A stretch of 64,000 nucleotides of DNA from Arion vulgaris (lineage: Eukaryota > Mollusca > Gastropoda > Stylommatophora > Arionidae). A program made the translations under genes and the position numbers. Each line of letters opens with the position of its first letter. Within the stretch, counting starts at the first letter, position 1. The notes beneath the pieces were generated by a model that saw nothing but the letters and a program-made list of their open reading frames with translations, had not been told where the DNA came from and did not search any database. Below, piece by piece: positions 43,609-54,358 of the stretch. Location: positions 14,412,927-14,476,926 of the forward strand of contig CM036767.1 in NCBI GenBank assembly GCA_020796225.1, in the 5' to 3' direction.

Positions 43609-43713
43609 GAAAATTATACTCTATTGAAAGAGGAAAGAGTTTCTCATGACAGAACGGAGAGGCATATGCCACATATCTTAGAAGATATACCTGACATCAA
43701 CACTCTCATTAAG
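43609..43713 (+). CDS. ZNHIT2: ZNHIT2 exon 6
   Basis: This 35-codon exon encodes ENYTLLKEERVSHDRTERHM and PHILEDIPDINTLIK, the I-P-x-L-type segment preceding the C-terminal helical domain. The acceptor is ATTTACAG and the donor GTATAT. A 261-base MITE ends just 20 bases upstream of the exon. Confidence 0.88.
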
Positions 43714-43867
43714 GTATATCTTGAATTTCAACTAAATTATATTCAAAATGTAAATTGATAATTACAATTTTATTTCTTTTATTTACTGAGCATTTCTACT
43801 GACATTTTAACGCTTGTGAAAACTACAACAGCACAGTGGATGGTGAATTTACTTCAAAGACACATTG

Positions 43868-45130
43868 TCCCTAATTCGAAATTGCCGATCGAATGGGAAT
43901 TTAACCTGCTGCCTTGCAGGTCAGCAGGGGACAGCCCAAGGCTAACGGAAAGCGAACTGAGTAAACGTTGGCTAAAACCGGACACATTGCCGAAGGATAA
44001 GCACCAGATCTCCAAATGGTGCTAAAGATGTGACGAAATACACCCATGCTAAGACTACATGAATCAGATTTCCACATGAATAAAACAATTTATGGGGACG
44101 TTTGGTTCATCAGTCTAATCGGTGATCATGAGAGAGATAATTTGAATTTTTCAGAGTGCAGTGACTCTCAAGTCGATCCGGTCTCAGATTTCCACATCAA
44201 TAAGACAATTTATGGGGAAATCTGGTACATCAGTCTAATCGGTGATCATGAGAGAGAGAGAGATAATTTGAATTTTTCAAAGTGCAGTGACTCTCAAGTC
44301 GATCCGGTCTCAGATTTCCACATCAATAAGACAATTTATGATATTGAGAATTAACCAAGCAAACGACAACTCAATCTCCTGAAATCCACTTCAAGAGGTA
44401 GAATCATCACATATTTGGGCAGCAACGTAGACAAGAAGGGTGGAACAGATAGAGATGTTAAAATAAGAATACAGAAGGCAAGAGGAGCTTTCATTGCACT
44501 GCGAAACATTTGGAAGTCCAAAGAAATCAAATCTAGAACAAAAATTCAGATATTTAACTCTAATGTTAAAGCAGTTCTACTGTATGGGTCAGAAACATGG
44601 AGAACAACTAAAACAATAGCGCATAAATTGCAAACATTCATCAACTGGTGTCTGCGTAGAATAGAGGGAATAAGATGGTATGATAGGGTCACAAATGAGG
44701 AACTTATGGAAGAACAAGACAGATTCCAGTGAATGAACAGGTTAAAAAAAGGCGCTGGATAGGACACACTTTGCAAAAACCGGAGGGAATATAACAAGAA
44801 GGGTCCTTGCCTGGAACCCGCAGGGGCAGCGAAAGAAGGGAAGGCCGAGAAATACATGGAGACGAGATTTGGAGGCGGAGATCAACAATATAAAGAAGAG
44901 CTGGAGAGGGAGCTGCAGGAGATAGCTAGAGATAGGAAGACTTGGCATGAGTTGGTTGAGGGCCTATGCCCCAACCCGGGTAAAAGGCAAGAGAGAGAGA
45001 AGAAGAGAAGACAATTTATGGGAAATCTGGTACATCAGTCTAATCGGGATCATGAGAGAGAGATAGTTTCAATTTTTCAGAGTGCAGTGACTCTCAAGTC
45101 GATCCGGTCTCAATTGGATACTAGAGAAAC
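43868..45130 (+). mobile_element. S1c-type composite split by LINE E
   Basis: The GAAGGATAAGCACC body (43970-44030) is followed by tail units: acaatttatgggg, cagtctaatcggtgatcatg and gactctcaagtcgatccggt. These occur about two and a half times before the LINE E copy and once after it (45010-45115). Confidence 0.75.
44341..45005 (+). mobile_element. LINE E 3' end inserted in the S1c tail
   Basis: Encodes TYLGSNVDKKGGTDRDVKIR and VKAVLLYGSETWRTTKTIAH, then LRRIEGIRWYDRVTNEELME, with frameshifts after. The C-terminal ELVEGLCPNPGKRQEREKKR is followed by a GA-rich end. agacaatttatg lies on both sides. Confidence 0.88.
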
Positions 45131-45167
45131 ACTTTGAAGTAAAGCCGGGATGTTTTCCATATCATAC

Positions 45168-45553
45168 ATTTTGTATTGTTAGTCAATGAAACTGTACTCC
45201 CCAACATTTTGTACTGTTAGTCAAAGAAACTGTACTCCCCAACATTTTGTACTGTTAGTCAAAGAAACTGTACTCCCCAACATTTTGTACTGTTAGTCAA
45301 AGAAACTGTACTCCCCAACATTTTGTACTGTTAGTCAAAGAAACTGTACTCCCCAACATTTTGTACTGTTAGTCAAAGAAACTGTACTCCCCAACATTTT
45401 GTACTGTTAGTCAAAGAAACTGTACTCCCCAACATTTTGTACTGTTAGTCAAAGAAACTGTACTCCCCAACATTTTGTACTGTTAGTCAAAGAAACTGTA
45501 CTCCCCAACATTTTGTACTGTTAGTCAATGAAACTGTACTCCCCAACATTTTA
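45168..45553 (+). repeat. 38-base minisatellite, about 10 copies
   Basis: The unit is cattttgtactgttagtcaa followed by agaaactgtactccccaa. Copies are almost identical; the first and last carry aatgaaactg where the others have aaagaaactg. It lies in ZNHIT2 intron 6. Confidence 0.97.
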
Positions 45554-45639
45554 AAGCCGTTGGAGATTTATTATCTGACTGTATATGTTATGTCTGCCAT
45601 ATATAAAGTTGAATTTCTTTGCTTCTGTTGTATCCTTTG

Positions 45640-45730
45640 CTTGATAAAGTTCTATTTGTTGAAACATCGCAGTATATTGTTTTTATACTTTGTTAAAACT
45701 ACAGTACTTTGTTTTTACGTGTTTCGTCAT
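45640..45730 (+). repeat. S12 repeat
   Basis: Matches 13430-13520 (cttgataaagttctatttgt, aaactacagtactttg). Confidence 0.6.
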
Positions 45731-45750
45731 TACCCAATATACCAACCTGT

Positions 45751-46276
45751 TTCTTCTTCTTCTGCATTATCACTAGATTGGGATTTCAGATTCTCTAATA
45801 AAGGCAGCCGTCTGCCTCAGATTATCAGCCACGCCATAGATAGAATTTGTCTTGGACGCTAGCGTAAGTGGGCCACCTCTTTCTTCTCAAGTCTGCATAC
45901 TGGGGACAGTTCTGTAGGATATAATTCCTCTATGATTTCTGTTTCCCCGTTTGTGCCGACCTCTTCCCGCAGTAAGTTTTGGCCACCCTCATGATGGTAG
46001 GTCTGACATTCTTACTGCTGGCTAAATCTCCGAGGCAAATTGGCAACCGTAGAATTGTTATCCCATTCCTCATTATGAGGGTCGTTGCACCATGTTATGC
46101 GCCTGACGGCCTGGTGCATCCGTTTTCTGCAAGCATTTATTTCGGTTAGCATTCCCTAGCGGACACATGCATCCGATTTCAGCCAAACCTCCTTAGTCGC
46201 CTCTTACGACATGCGTGGCAGGTAACAGTGGTTCTATTCTTTACACTCCAAATTTGGGCCCGGTAACCATCGGGCG
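45751..46276 (-). mobile_element. S1-L composite SINE
   Basis: Inverted, from ttcttcttctgcattatcac to ggtaaccatcgggcgg; nearly the same as 34488-35002. Confidence 0.88.
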
Positions 46277-46359
46277 GACCAAACGGTTTGAAAACAGGTT
46301 TTCACTTTAGAACATATTTGTTTGTACCTAGATTGAAATTGTATGATCTGAAAAAAAAG

Positions 46360-46670
46360 TTTCAACTTCAGTACAGTTGTAGATCCTATCCTGATCTGTG
46401 GCGTCCAACGATCATATTCAAATTACAGACCTTTACCAACAGTTGTCTCCACCAGGTACTCCGTTTCAGATTGCCGTAGGAATAAATTCAGACTTGTAAA
46501 AGTAAAAGAATAGACAGTAGTAAATTAGGCAAGACTAAAGAAAGGAAGTGGTTATGGATTGGACACACTCCCAGGAAACAATCTCATAACATAATCAGAC
46601 ATGCATTTGAATGGAGTCCACAGGGGAAGAGAAGAATGGGGAAAAATAATACCTGACAAAAAAACAATCG
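46360..46670 (+). mobile_element. LINE E-like 3' fragment
   Basis: A broken translation contains FKLQTFTNSCLHQVLRF and FEWSPQGKRRMGKNNT. Confidence 0.6.
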
Positions 46671-46708
46671 AAAATATAGTCAGAGTGGTCTGAGCCTCAA
46701 AAGCAGAG

Positions 46709-46966
46709 CTTCTTCTTTGAACGCTCCATATCGACCACTTGTTAACCACTCTGGGGCATTTGTATGTGATCTGAGTCCAAGAGAAATTGTATGTTGTGCC
46801 AGTTACGCCTACAAGTAGGTCAGCACATCCGGTTTTTGCTATGTTTTTTATTTACTAGGGTATCTTCCCTAGGTCCTACATCAGTCACCTCTTACGACAT
46901 GCCTTGTAGGTCACAATGCCATTATTCTTTGCTTCCCTTGCGGGCCCCGGCACCACACAGGCGAAA
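46709..46966 (-). mobile_element. S2 SINE
   Basis: Inverted full S2, cttcttctttgaacgctcc to ggcaccacacaggcg. Confidence 0.88.
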
Positions 46967-47139
46967 GGCATAGCTAAGACAGCTGCAACTAGAAATGGCT
47001 GGAGGTTTTACTATGTTTTACTGGGAGCAGAAGTGTTTATAATTAGAAGTAACCTGTTATTCTAACTCAATTTTTGTGATGACACCATCGTTTATAAAAG
47101 CAAACCAATTCTGCAGGTTTAAAAAAAAAAAGACATTTG

Positions 47140-47300
47140 AAGAAAGGACTGACTTAATTGCACCACATTTTATCATATGACTAACTTTGCAGAAATGACA
47201 CGCCATCTGCATAGATTTTTGCACGAAACATGAACTTTCTGTAGCTCCAGCAACAATTGTAAACTGAAAGGAGCGGTTCAAATTTGAAACCACTATCTGC
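47140..47300 (+). repeat. S13 repeat with B-box-like end
   Basis: Shares tgacttaattgca / tgacttcattgca, gccatctgc / gccacctgcc and ctccagcaacaat / cttcagcaacaat blocks with 54860-55050. Confidence 0.55.
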
Positions 47301-47552
47301 CCATGTGGTGTCAGGCCCACAAGGGAAGCTAAGTATAGTACCACTCCGACCTACAAGATATGTTGTAAGAGGCGACTGATATAGGACCTAGGAAGCTATC
47401 CTAGTAAATAAAAAGCATAGCAGAAATCAGATGTGCTGGCCTGCTTGTAGGCGCATAACTTGCACAATCTACAATCACTCTTAGGCTCAGATCACATACA
47501 AATCACACAGAGTGGTTAACAAGTGGTCGATATGGAGCGTTCAAAGAAGAAG
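47301..47552 (+). mobile_element. S2 SINE
   Basis: gcccatgtggtgtcaggccc to gttcaaagaagaagaa. aaccactatctgcc and aactcactatctat are near-matching flanks. Confidence 0.87.
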
Positions 47553-47584
47553 AACTCACTATCTATATGCAAGACAAGAGGCTT

Positions 47585-47720
47585 AATCACTTCACCACAA
47601 TAGGTATAAGTATCTACCTGACCTCTAGTCAGAGAAAGCATGCCTTCACACAAAAATCAGTCAAAGGTGCAATATTAGGCGGCACGACTACGCCTGTGAG
47701 CTGACAGAAGAGGAATAATT
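47585..47720 (-). repeat. S10 repeat
   Basis: cacacaaaaatcagtcaaag, then ggcggcacgactacgcctg, inverted relative to 49460-49600. Confidence 0.55.
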
Positions 47721-47739
47721 CTAACTTATGCCAGTAATT

Positions 47740-47975
47740 GAAAGTCATGATAGTGTATTGGTTAGAGCAGTTGTTTTGTAGGTCAGGGGTTCAGTTCTAC
47801 AGCGGGAGTGGAATTTTTGTTTACCGGCTCTCAGTTCGATCCAGCCTCAACTGGGTACCAGAGAAGCACTGGGAAGTAAAGGGCTGGCGTGATTTTGACC
47901 ACATCCCTCATCATGTGCTGATGGGTATAGAAAAATACGAACCTAACCCTATATTCTCCAACATACCTCATGGTG
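47740..47975 (+). mobile_element. S5 tRNA-like SINE
   Basis: tagtgtattggttagagcag (A-box-like), ggtcaggggttcagttctac (B-box-like), then cagcctcaactgggtaccag. Confidence 0.75.
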
Positions 47976-47995
47976 TTGTTTGTTTACATTCATTT

Positions 47996-48257
47996 CGCCT
48001 GTGTGGTGTCGGGGCCCACAAGGGAAGCAAAGAATAGTACCACTGCGACCTACAAGGCATGTCATAAGAGGCAACTGAGGTAGGGGCCTAGGAAAGCTAC
48101 CCTAGTAAATAAAAAGCATCACAGAAATCGGATGTACTGGCCTGCTTGTAGGTGCATAACTAGCACAATGTACAATCGTTCTTAGGCTCAGATCACATAC
48201 AAATCACAAAGTGTGGTTTAACATGTGGTTGATATGGAGTTTTTGAAGAAGAAGAGG
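47996..48257 (+). mobile_element. S2 SINE
   Basis: cgcctgtgtggtgtcggggc to gaagaagaag. gtttacattcattt occurs on both sides as the target duplication (47979-47995 and from about 48256). Confidence 0.9.
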
Positions 48258-48282
48258 TTTACATTCATTTTTCTTATTTTTT

Positions 48283-48482
48283 TTTTTTTCCCGTTCCAGA
48301 AGCACTTAGCTTTTCAGCTCTTCGGCTCAGTGCCATGGACATCGTAACCCTTCGTTCGGTGCCATGAACACTGTAAATCAGGGAATCTATGGCTTTTTCT
48401 GCCATCCCGCAGAATTGAATCCGTACACACAGAGGGATAGTCACCGTAGTCCAACGCGCTACGAACAGGCTGGGCAGACGGG
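48283..48482 (-). mobile_element. S3 SINE
   Basis: Inverted S3 with a long T run (48279-48291). ttcatttttctta lies on both sides (48266 and 48484 regions). Confidence 0.88.
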
Positions 48483-48746
48483 TTCATTTTTCTTATCAAC
48501 CAAGTTAACCACTCTTTGTAAACTATGTGCTTTGCGCAGAGAACATACGCTGCACCCCATTAGATCCCTACAGTGTGTATGATAAACACATCTGAATTTT
48601 GGTCAAAGTGTATACATATTACCTAACAGCACACACATTATTTTCAGAAGGGCAACTTCAAGATTTTGCAAACAGAGAAAAATGCTATTTAAAGTAATGC
48701 ATTTAAAGTTATATAGTAGCATGGTATCATATTATATTGGTCATTT

Positions 48747-48990
48747 CGCCTGTGGTTACGGGTCCAAATTTAGGGTGTAAAGAATGGAACCACTGTTACC
48801 TGCCACACATGTCGTAAGAGGCGACTAAAGATGTGTGGCTGAAATCTGATGTGTGTGTCCTAAACGTGTAGAAGTCTATGCGTTTAGGGGCCCATAAACC
48901 AATGTGCAACATATACACGTTCTTGGCAAAGATCAAACATATCACAAAGAGTGATTAAAATTGGTCGTAAGGACGAATGCAAAGAAGAAG
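48747..48990 (+). mobile_element. S1 SINE
   Basis: cgcctgtggttacgggtcca to gcaaagaagaagaa, flanked by atattggtcat and atattagtcat. Confidence 0.88.
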
Positions 48991-49116
48991 AATATATTAG
49001 TCATAGGGAGGCTGTCAAATCTGACACATGACAATCCCTTCATGGTATGAAAATGAATTCCTTTGCTTATTTCAGTAACATCATTAACAAGTTGTTTTGT
49101 TTTCACTCACCCACTA

Positions 49117-49232
49117 TTAGTTCAGACGTAATCAGGGCGTCTAATATGACTGAATTTACTGACTGATTTTTGCGTGAAGGCTTGATTTACAGTTTCCCTC
49201 ACCATTCAAGCGAGCCTTACTCCAGCTTCCGA
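49117..49232 (+). repeat. S10 repeat just upstream of exon 7
   Basis: The blocks ttcagacgtaatcagggcgt, gactgatttttgcgtgaagg and ctccagcttccgaggta are shared with 49470-49600 and 61370-61495. Confidence 0.65.
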
Positions 49233-49276
49233 GGTATGAACCAGTTAAAATTACTGTCCACTTATTTCCATTTCAG

Positions 49277-49393
49277 AACGTCAGACCATCTTCAGACTGC
49301 AGGTTTGACTTGGTCAACATTTTATTTAGCTACTGCTTTGTGTCACGTATTCACAATGGTGGTCACATTGAGTGTCCTGTTGATAGTACTCAG
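49277..49393 (+). CDS. ZNHIT2: ZNHIT2 exon 7: start of C-terminal helical domain
   Basis: The exon encodes NVRPSSDCRFDLVNILFSYC and then FVSRIHNGGHIECPVDSTQ. This matches the ZNHIT2 pattern F-x-L-x-N-x-L-[YF]-[AS]-Y-x-[FH]...NG. It is in phase 0 at both ends, between TTTCAG and GTAAGT. An S10 repeat fragment ends about 45 bases upstream. Confidence 0.9.
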
Positions 49394-49469
49394 GTAAGTA
49401 GTTTCAATAAGTAAGCATAAATTAATCTTGTATTAGATTCTTTCAGATTTAGTTCTTCTTCTTGCTTTT

Positions 49470-49600
49470 GCCTGCTATAAATTCAGGCGTAGTCAGGTAT
49501 GCCACTTCTGGCTGATTTTTGCGTAAAGGCCTGCTTTCCTATTTATCATTGTCCCAAACCATACAGGCCTCAGACTTCAGAGGTAAGATTTAGTTAATTT
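49470..49600 (+). repeat. S10 repeat
   Basis: ctataaattcaggcgtagtc and ggctgatttttgcgtaaagg, in ZNHIT2 intron 7. Confidence 0.65.
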
Positions 49601-50049
49601 CAAGCAGTCTTTATCAATCAAAAATTCAAGGATAATAGATACAATTTGATAATCTGAAACTACCGTCCAAAGAATGTGGAAGATATCTGATATAAAAACA
49701 GGACATCTGATAATTTGTAAAAAAAATTAGGGCAAGAAAAATTTTATTCAGCGATAAAGCTAACTAAAAACACACGTAAAATGATAATCTGCTGCATCCT
49801 TGTGGTATAAATTTCAGTTGCAAAATAGGTTTTATATATATATATAAAATGTAATATATATATATATGTAATAGGGTGGGCTTTTTTTTGGTTGTACTAT
49901 GTATGTTAATGGCAATCAGAGCTGAAACATGCTTATCTAAGACCTCTTGTCATAAATCACTCTGTACTGTTACTATTGCTAACATGTTTTTGCTTATTTA
50001 TGCAGTTATTCCTGTATATTTGTTATAATGTTTTGAGTACCTTCTCCAG
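49601..50049. other. ZNHIT2 intron 7 remainder
   Basis: A TA microsatellite lies near 49833-49868; otherwise unrecognised. Confidence 0.5.
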
Positions 50050-50142
50050 GACCTTCTTGAATCATGTGCTGTGTTGCGAGACCAGAATAGATGTGGGAGC
50101 ATAGGTGAAGCTATTCAACAGGCATTGGATGATGTTTGCAAG
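50050..50142 (+). CDS. ZNHIT2: ZNHIT2 exon 8
   Basis: The exon encodes DLLESCAVLRDQNRCGSIGE and AIQQALDDVCK, an amphipathic helical continuation of the C-terminal domain. It lies between CTCCAG and GTGAGA and is in phase 0 at both ends. Confidence 0.88.
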
Positions 50143-50183
50143 GTGAGATATTAACGGTCAAGTTAGACTAATGTGTATACAAA

Positions 50184-50435
50184 ATTCTTCTTCGAACGTT
50201 CCATATCGACCACTTGTTAACCACTCTTGTGACTTGTGTGATCCAAGCCTAAGAGCGATTGTACGTTGTACCAGTTATACGCCTACAAGTAAGCCAGCAC
50301 ATTGATTTCTGCAATGCTTTTATTTACTAGCGTAGCTTCGCTAGGCCCCTACATCAGTCGCCTCTTACAACATGCCTTGTAGGTTCCAGTGTTACTATTC
50401 TTTGCTCCCCTTGAGCGTCCCGGCACACAGGTGAT
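50184..50435 (-). mobile_element. S2 SINE
   Basis: Inverted S2, cttcttcgaacgttccatat to cccggcacacaggtg. atacaaaattc and gatacagaattc flank it. Confidence 0.87.
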
Positions 50436-50454
50436 ACAGAATTCAAGATTATCA

Positions 50455-52015
50455 ATTCAGTCACGTATGCATGTGGATAGGACACACTTTGCGAAAACCG
50501 GAGGGGAATATAACAAGAAGGGGGTCAAAAGGCTCATGAGGTCATAGTGGTAACATGAGCCAGGGTTAGCGAGGGGCGCGCTAACCAAGACCCTGCCCCT
50601 AACCTCCACGCGGTGACCCTGGAAACAGACTATGGTTCTGGTCTGGCTAAGAGGGCAGGGATCGGGGAGAGAAAACTACTGGTAGTGGTAGCAGTGCAAT
50701 TACGGAAATACGATAAAGATACATACAAATAAAATGCACAATTCTCCTGACCGATGTCCAACAAGATATTGCCCAAGTCCTTGAACGCAAAGAAACAGCA
50801 ACGAAACGTCTCAGACATGGATGAGAGGTGCATCCAGTGACCAAACGTATGCCCACGTAGGGGAAGCTCGAAGCCCTGAGGAGGGAGCAAACATTGCCAG
50901 CCCGTCGGCAAGAATAAATAAGTCAGGACCGTAACGAATAAAAGTCTACCCTCGTGTTGGTGCGAGAGAAGATTGCAGCTGACCTAGCATTGGTAGCCTG
51001 GTGCAGACACATGTACTGGGCAAGGTTTGCCAAGCGCAAAAGAACAAGTTGCGTTTAGTGCATAACGAAACTACCCGCCCTGGGAAAACGGTGCAAGGTA
51101 CTGTGCGACTAAAAATTAACATCCCGGAAGAACTGAGGTTGGTGATTCCTAACGGGACTGCCAGTCATGGGGCAACCTCGAAATGTTCGATTGCAGTCGT
51201 AACTAACATCCCCGGAATAACTGGGGTGGGTGATGGCTGAGCTAAAAACCCACAGTTACGCTGATAGCGCCGACTGAAACGACCCTCTACATTGTTTGTA
51301 CTGGGCCCCATGCCAGTGCTTTCGACGTAAATTGCAAATTGCCACGTACCAATGCGCGTCTAGAAAAGGCTGAGAATGTTCCTTCCCGGATCAAACTCAA
51401 AAATGTACGGTAAAGCAAGGCCGACAATGTACGGACCTGACAGGAAGTCCGGGTCTGAACATTGGCGAAGGCCGATACTTTACACGGTGTCTTATACGAG
51501 TAAGACGCTGTCCGAGGATAAGCTTACAAGCCCAGAAATACTTCTCAGTCAGAACGGGCATGAACAGCGTAACTCACTGTCCCGGCGTAGATCACAAAGC
51601 CCAAAAATACGGCAAAGCTGATCGCACTCTAGGAAAGCTCACCCTAGTAAATCAAAAGCTGGCTGAAAACGAACACCCCACCGAAGGATAAGCAACTGGG
51701 CTCCAATAGGTGCTGAAGGCTGGTGCACGTACATTACGTTCGGACGTTTGGCTGTTTATATATCACAATGAGAATGATTAAAACAGGCCTAGAACGATCA
51801 AGAAGAAGAATAACAAGAAGGGTCCTTGCCTGGAACCTGCAGGGACAGCGAAAGAAGGAGACCGAGAAATACTTGGAGATGAGATTTGGAGGCGGAGATC
51901 AACAATATAAAGAAGAGCTGGTGAAGATAGCTAGGGATAGGAAGACTTGGCATGAGTTGGTTGAGGGCCTATGCCCCAATCCGAGGTAAAAAGGCAAAGA
52001 GAGAGAGAGATGCAT
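50455..52015 (+). mobile_element. LINE E 3' fragment split by S11
   Basis: ggataggacacactttgcga through ggaatataacaagaagg, then after the insertion gggtccttgcctggaacctg to the GA-rich end. Confidence 0.82.
50521..51809 (+). mobile_element. S11: 1.3-kb GC-rich composite retroelement
   Basis: It begins ggggtcaaaaggctcatgag, has a cagggttagcgaggggcgcg region and ends gaacgatcaagaagaagaa. It contains modules seen elsewhere: gaatgttccttcc and cattggcgaagg (also 57480-57590), caccctagtaaatcaaaagc (S2-like), and ctggctgaaaacgaacaccc with ccgaaggataagcaac (S1c). The target duplication is ataacaagaagg. No protein-coding domain was recognised. Confidence 0.75.
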
Positions 52016-52021
52016 GTGGAC

Positions 52022-52150
52022 AGGCACTTGGAAGTAAAGACGGCCGGCGTGATGTTGACCACATCGACCATCATGTGCAGACAGTTTTAAAAAATATGGG
52101 TTAAACACTGTATTCCCCAGTATACCTCGAGCTATGAAAAAGGGTTCTTT
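52022..52150 (+). mobile_element. S5 SINE fragment inside a LINE A-like fragment
   Basis: cacttggaagtaaagacggc through ttgaccacatcgacc, with gtggacaggc / ttggacagat edges. LINE A-like sequence (acatacttcaagacttccc) continues to 52310. Confidence 0.6.
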
Positions 52151-52329
52151 TACTTGGACAGATAACCCACAATGCAAAGTACATACTTCAAGACTTCCCA
52201 GCATATACAGAGATAAATTCGCTATTCCAGTAAGCAAAACTGGAAAGAAAACTATACAGACAACGGCAACCTCTGTGTGAACTACAAACAACAGTGAAGT
52301 TTATACAAAAACATCCTTTTTTTATATGT

Positions 52330-52395
52330 GCCTTGTGGGTTGTATATGTTGGATCTGGGTTGTATATGTTGAATCTGGGTTGTATATGTTGGATT
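52330..52395 (+). repeat. short tandem repeat, unit tgggttgtatatgttggatc
   Basis: Three copies of a 20-base unit in a row. Confidence 0.85.
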
Positions 52396-52544
52396 TAACA
52401 AAAGGGATGTTGATCCCTCTATCCTTAGAGTATCACACATTATTTCTGCTTCAGCAACTCTTTGATGTTCTGCAACGTGGACATCTTGGAGTGATGCTGT
52501 AAGATGCCACTAATAGATCAGTGTAAAGTAAAGATTCCTCTCTC

Positions 52545-52882
52545 TCGCGATCACCTAAAAGACTGATGTACCAGATCTCTCCATAAATTCATTCATGTGG
52601 AAATCTGATTTATGCAGCCTTAGCATGGGTGGATTTCGTCACATCTTCAGTGCCATTTGGAGCTCTGGTGCTTATCCTTCAGCGATGTGTCCGGATTCAG
52701 CCAGCGTTACTGGGTTCCTCTCCGTTAGCTTTTGGCTGTTCCAAGCAAGCAGCAGGTTGACTCCTACACATTTAGGACACATGCTTCTACACATTTAGTC
52801 GCCTCTTACGACATGCTTGGCAGGTAATGGTGGTTCTATTCTTTACACCCCAAATGTGGGCCCCGGTAACCGCTCTTACAAA
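52545..52882 (-). mobile_element. S1c SINE
   Basis: Inverted: gatcacctaaaagactgatg tail, gtgcttatccttcagcgat, and head gggccccggtaaccgctc. Confidence 0.75.
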
Positions 52883-53027
52883 GTAGATTCCATTCTATAT
52901 CATGTATGTTGGGAAGTATGTTAATAGTCCTATATTTTACTTTTACCAATGACACACAATGGATTCTCCCCACGACGCTTCACGGCAAATGTGGTTAAGA
53001 TAAGATAAGACACAATGGATGATGTGG

Positions 53028-53095
53028 TCCACATCACATCGACGACCTTTACTTCTCAGTATTTCTCTAGTATCCAGTTGTGGCCGGATTTACCT
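53028..53095 (-). repeat. S5 fragment
   Basis: gatgtggtccacatcacatc, then tatccagttgtggccgg. Confidence 0.5.
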
Positions 53096-53264
53096 TTATT
53101 ATTCTTCTTTAATCTGCTCAACATCGTTTAGTTTTCTCTAATCCTGATTTGCCTCACAGCGTCAGGATAAGAAGAGATTTCGAAAACTGTCTTGTGTCCG
53201 CTTCATAAGTAGTATTTTTTTCTCTTTTTTCTGTTATTTCTGAAGTCCACCTGCTCAACATCAA

Positions 53265-53720
53265 CAACTTAATAAACCACTCTCTATGGTCTGTATGTGG
53301 TTTTCATCTTAGAGCTCGAGTTTGTTGTATCAGCTAGGTGCCTACAGACCTGTAGGTCCGCACCTCTGGTTTCAGCATGCTTTAGTATGTCCGCCTCCCC
53401 ATGTAGGACAAACAAAATTCTGACTTAAGATAGTCCATACTTCTAGACAAGCCAGAGCACCTTTAACCTTGCGGTTAAAGTTTACCCATTCAACACCACT
53501 GGAATGTGCGGTTGGCTTGTGTGTTCTACGGGTCATCAGCAGGTTACTCATTTTAACTTGTTGCCCTTCCTAAAAAATACTAGCCGATCCTAACTCTGCT
53601 GGAAGAACAGTCATGTGCAGAACAAACCTCGTAGGCCGCGTGTCATATAGGATCTGAATAAATTCCACTCCAACTGGAGATTTAGAACCTGGGACTATCC
53701 ATCTAGAAAGCTAGTGCACT
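53265..53720 (-). repeat. S2b and S7 repeat block
   Basis: Diverged S2-like start (caacttaataaaccactctc), then the S7 block shared with 37800-38110. Confidence 0.55.
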
Positions 53721-53742
53721 GTGGCTCTGTTAGATCAGTGCC

Positions 53743-53989
53743 GCCCGAGTGGTTACCGGGGCCCAAATTTGGGGTGTAAAGAATAGAACCACTATTACCT
53801 ACCACGCATGTCGTAAGAGGCGATTAAGGGGGTTTGGCTGAAATCGGATGCATGTGTCCTAAACGTGTAGAAGTCTATGCATTTAGGGGCCTACCAAACC
53901 AATGTGCAACGTATACACGTTCTTGGCAAAGATCAAACATATCACAAAGAGTGATTAAAATTGGTCGTAAAACGAAACGAAAGAAGAAG
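53743..53989 (+). mobile_element. S1 SINE
   Basis: cgcccgagtggttaccgggg to gaaagaagaaga, flanked by agatcagtg on both sides. Confidence 0.92.
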
Positions 53990-54065
53990 AAGATCAGTGT
54001 AATAGTCTGCAAACGTGCATCTATATATTTGTTTTTGCAATGTGGTTATGTTATATAAGAAGTGG

Positions 54066-54310
54066 GTGTCTGTACCTTAAGCGGCAGTGAGCTCGATCAC
54101 AACCCAAGTGTACCTGGTTCAAACTCTGCGGCGGGCAGTTTGGAAGCAAATTTGTTTGCGTGGATACAGACAGTAAAAATTGACCTCACCGTTCAGAAAG
54201 CAATGGCAAACTACTAAACGTACAAGTGGTGCCTAGAAAATCAACAACTCGTTCACTGTGGGCGTGATGGCGAAGTCCTGCAAAGGTTATGCCACGATTT
54301 TCATTTCAGT
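54066..54310 (+). mobile_element. S4 SINE
   Basis: A full tRNA-like head (gtctgtaccttaagcggcag, cctggttcaaactctgc) and body to gccacgattttcatttc. It ends about 48 bases before exon 9. Confidence 0.85.
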
Positions 54311-54358
54311 ATTATATAAAAAATACTTGTTTATAAATAATGACTTTTTATTTCTCAG

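Noticed and set aside
45168..45553. CRISPR-like array
   Set aside because: Direct tandem copies without spacers in an animal intron; it is a minisatellite.
51001..51240. Protein of 79 residues in S11
   Set aside because: No recognised family; lies in a non-autonomous repeat and its frame is not shared with the related copy at 57400.
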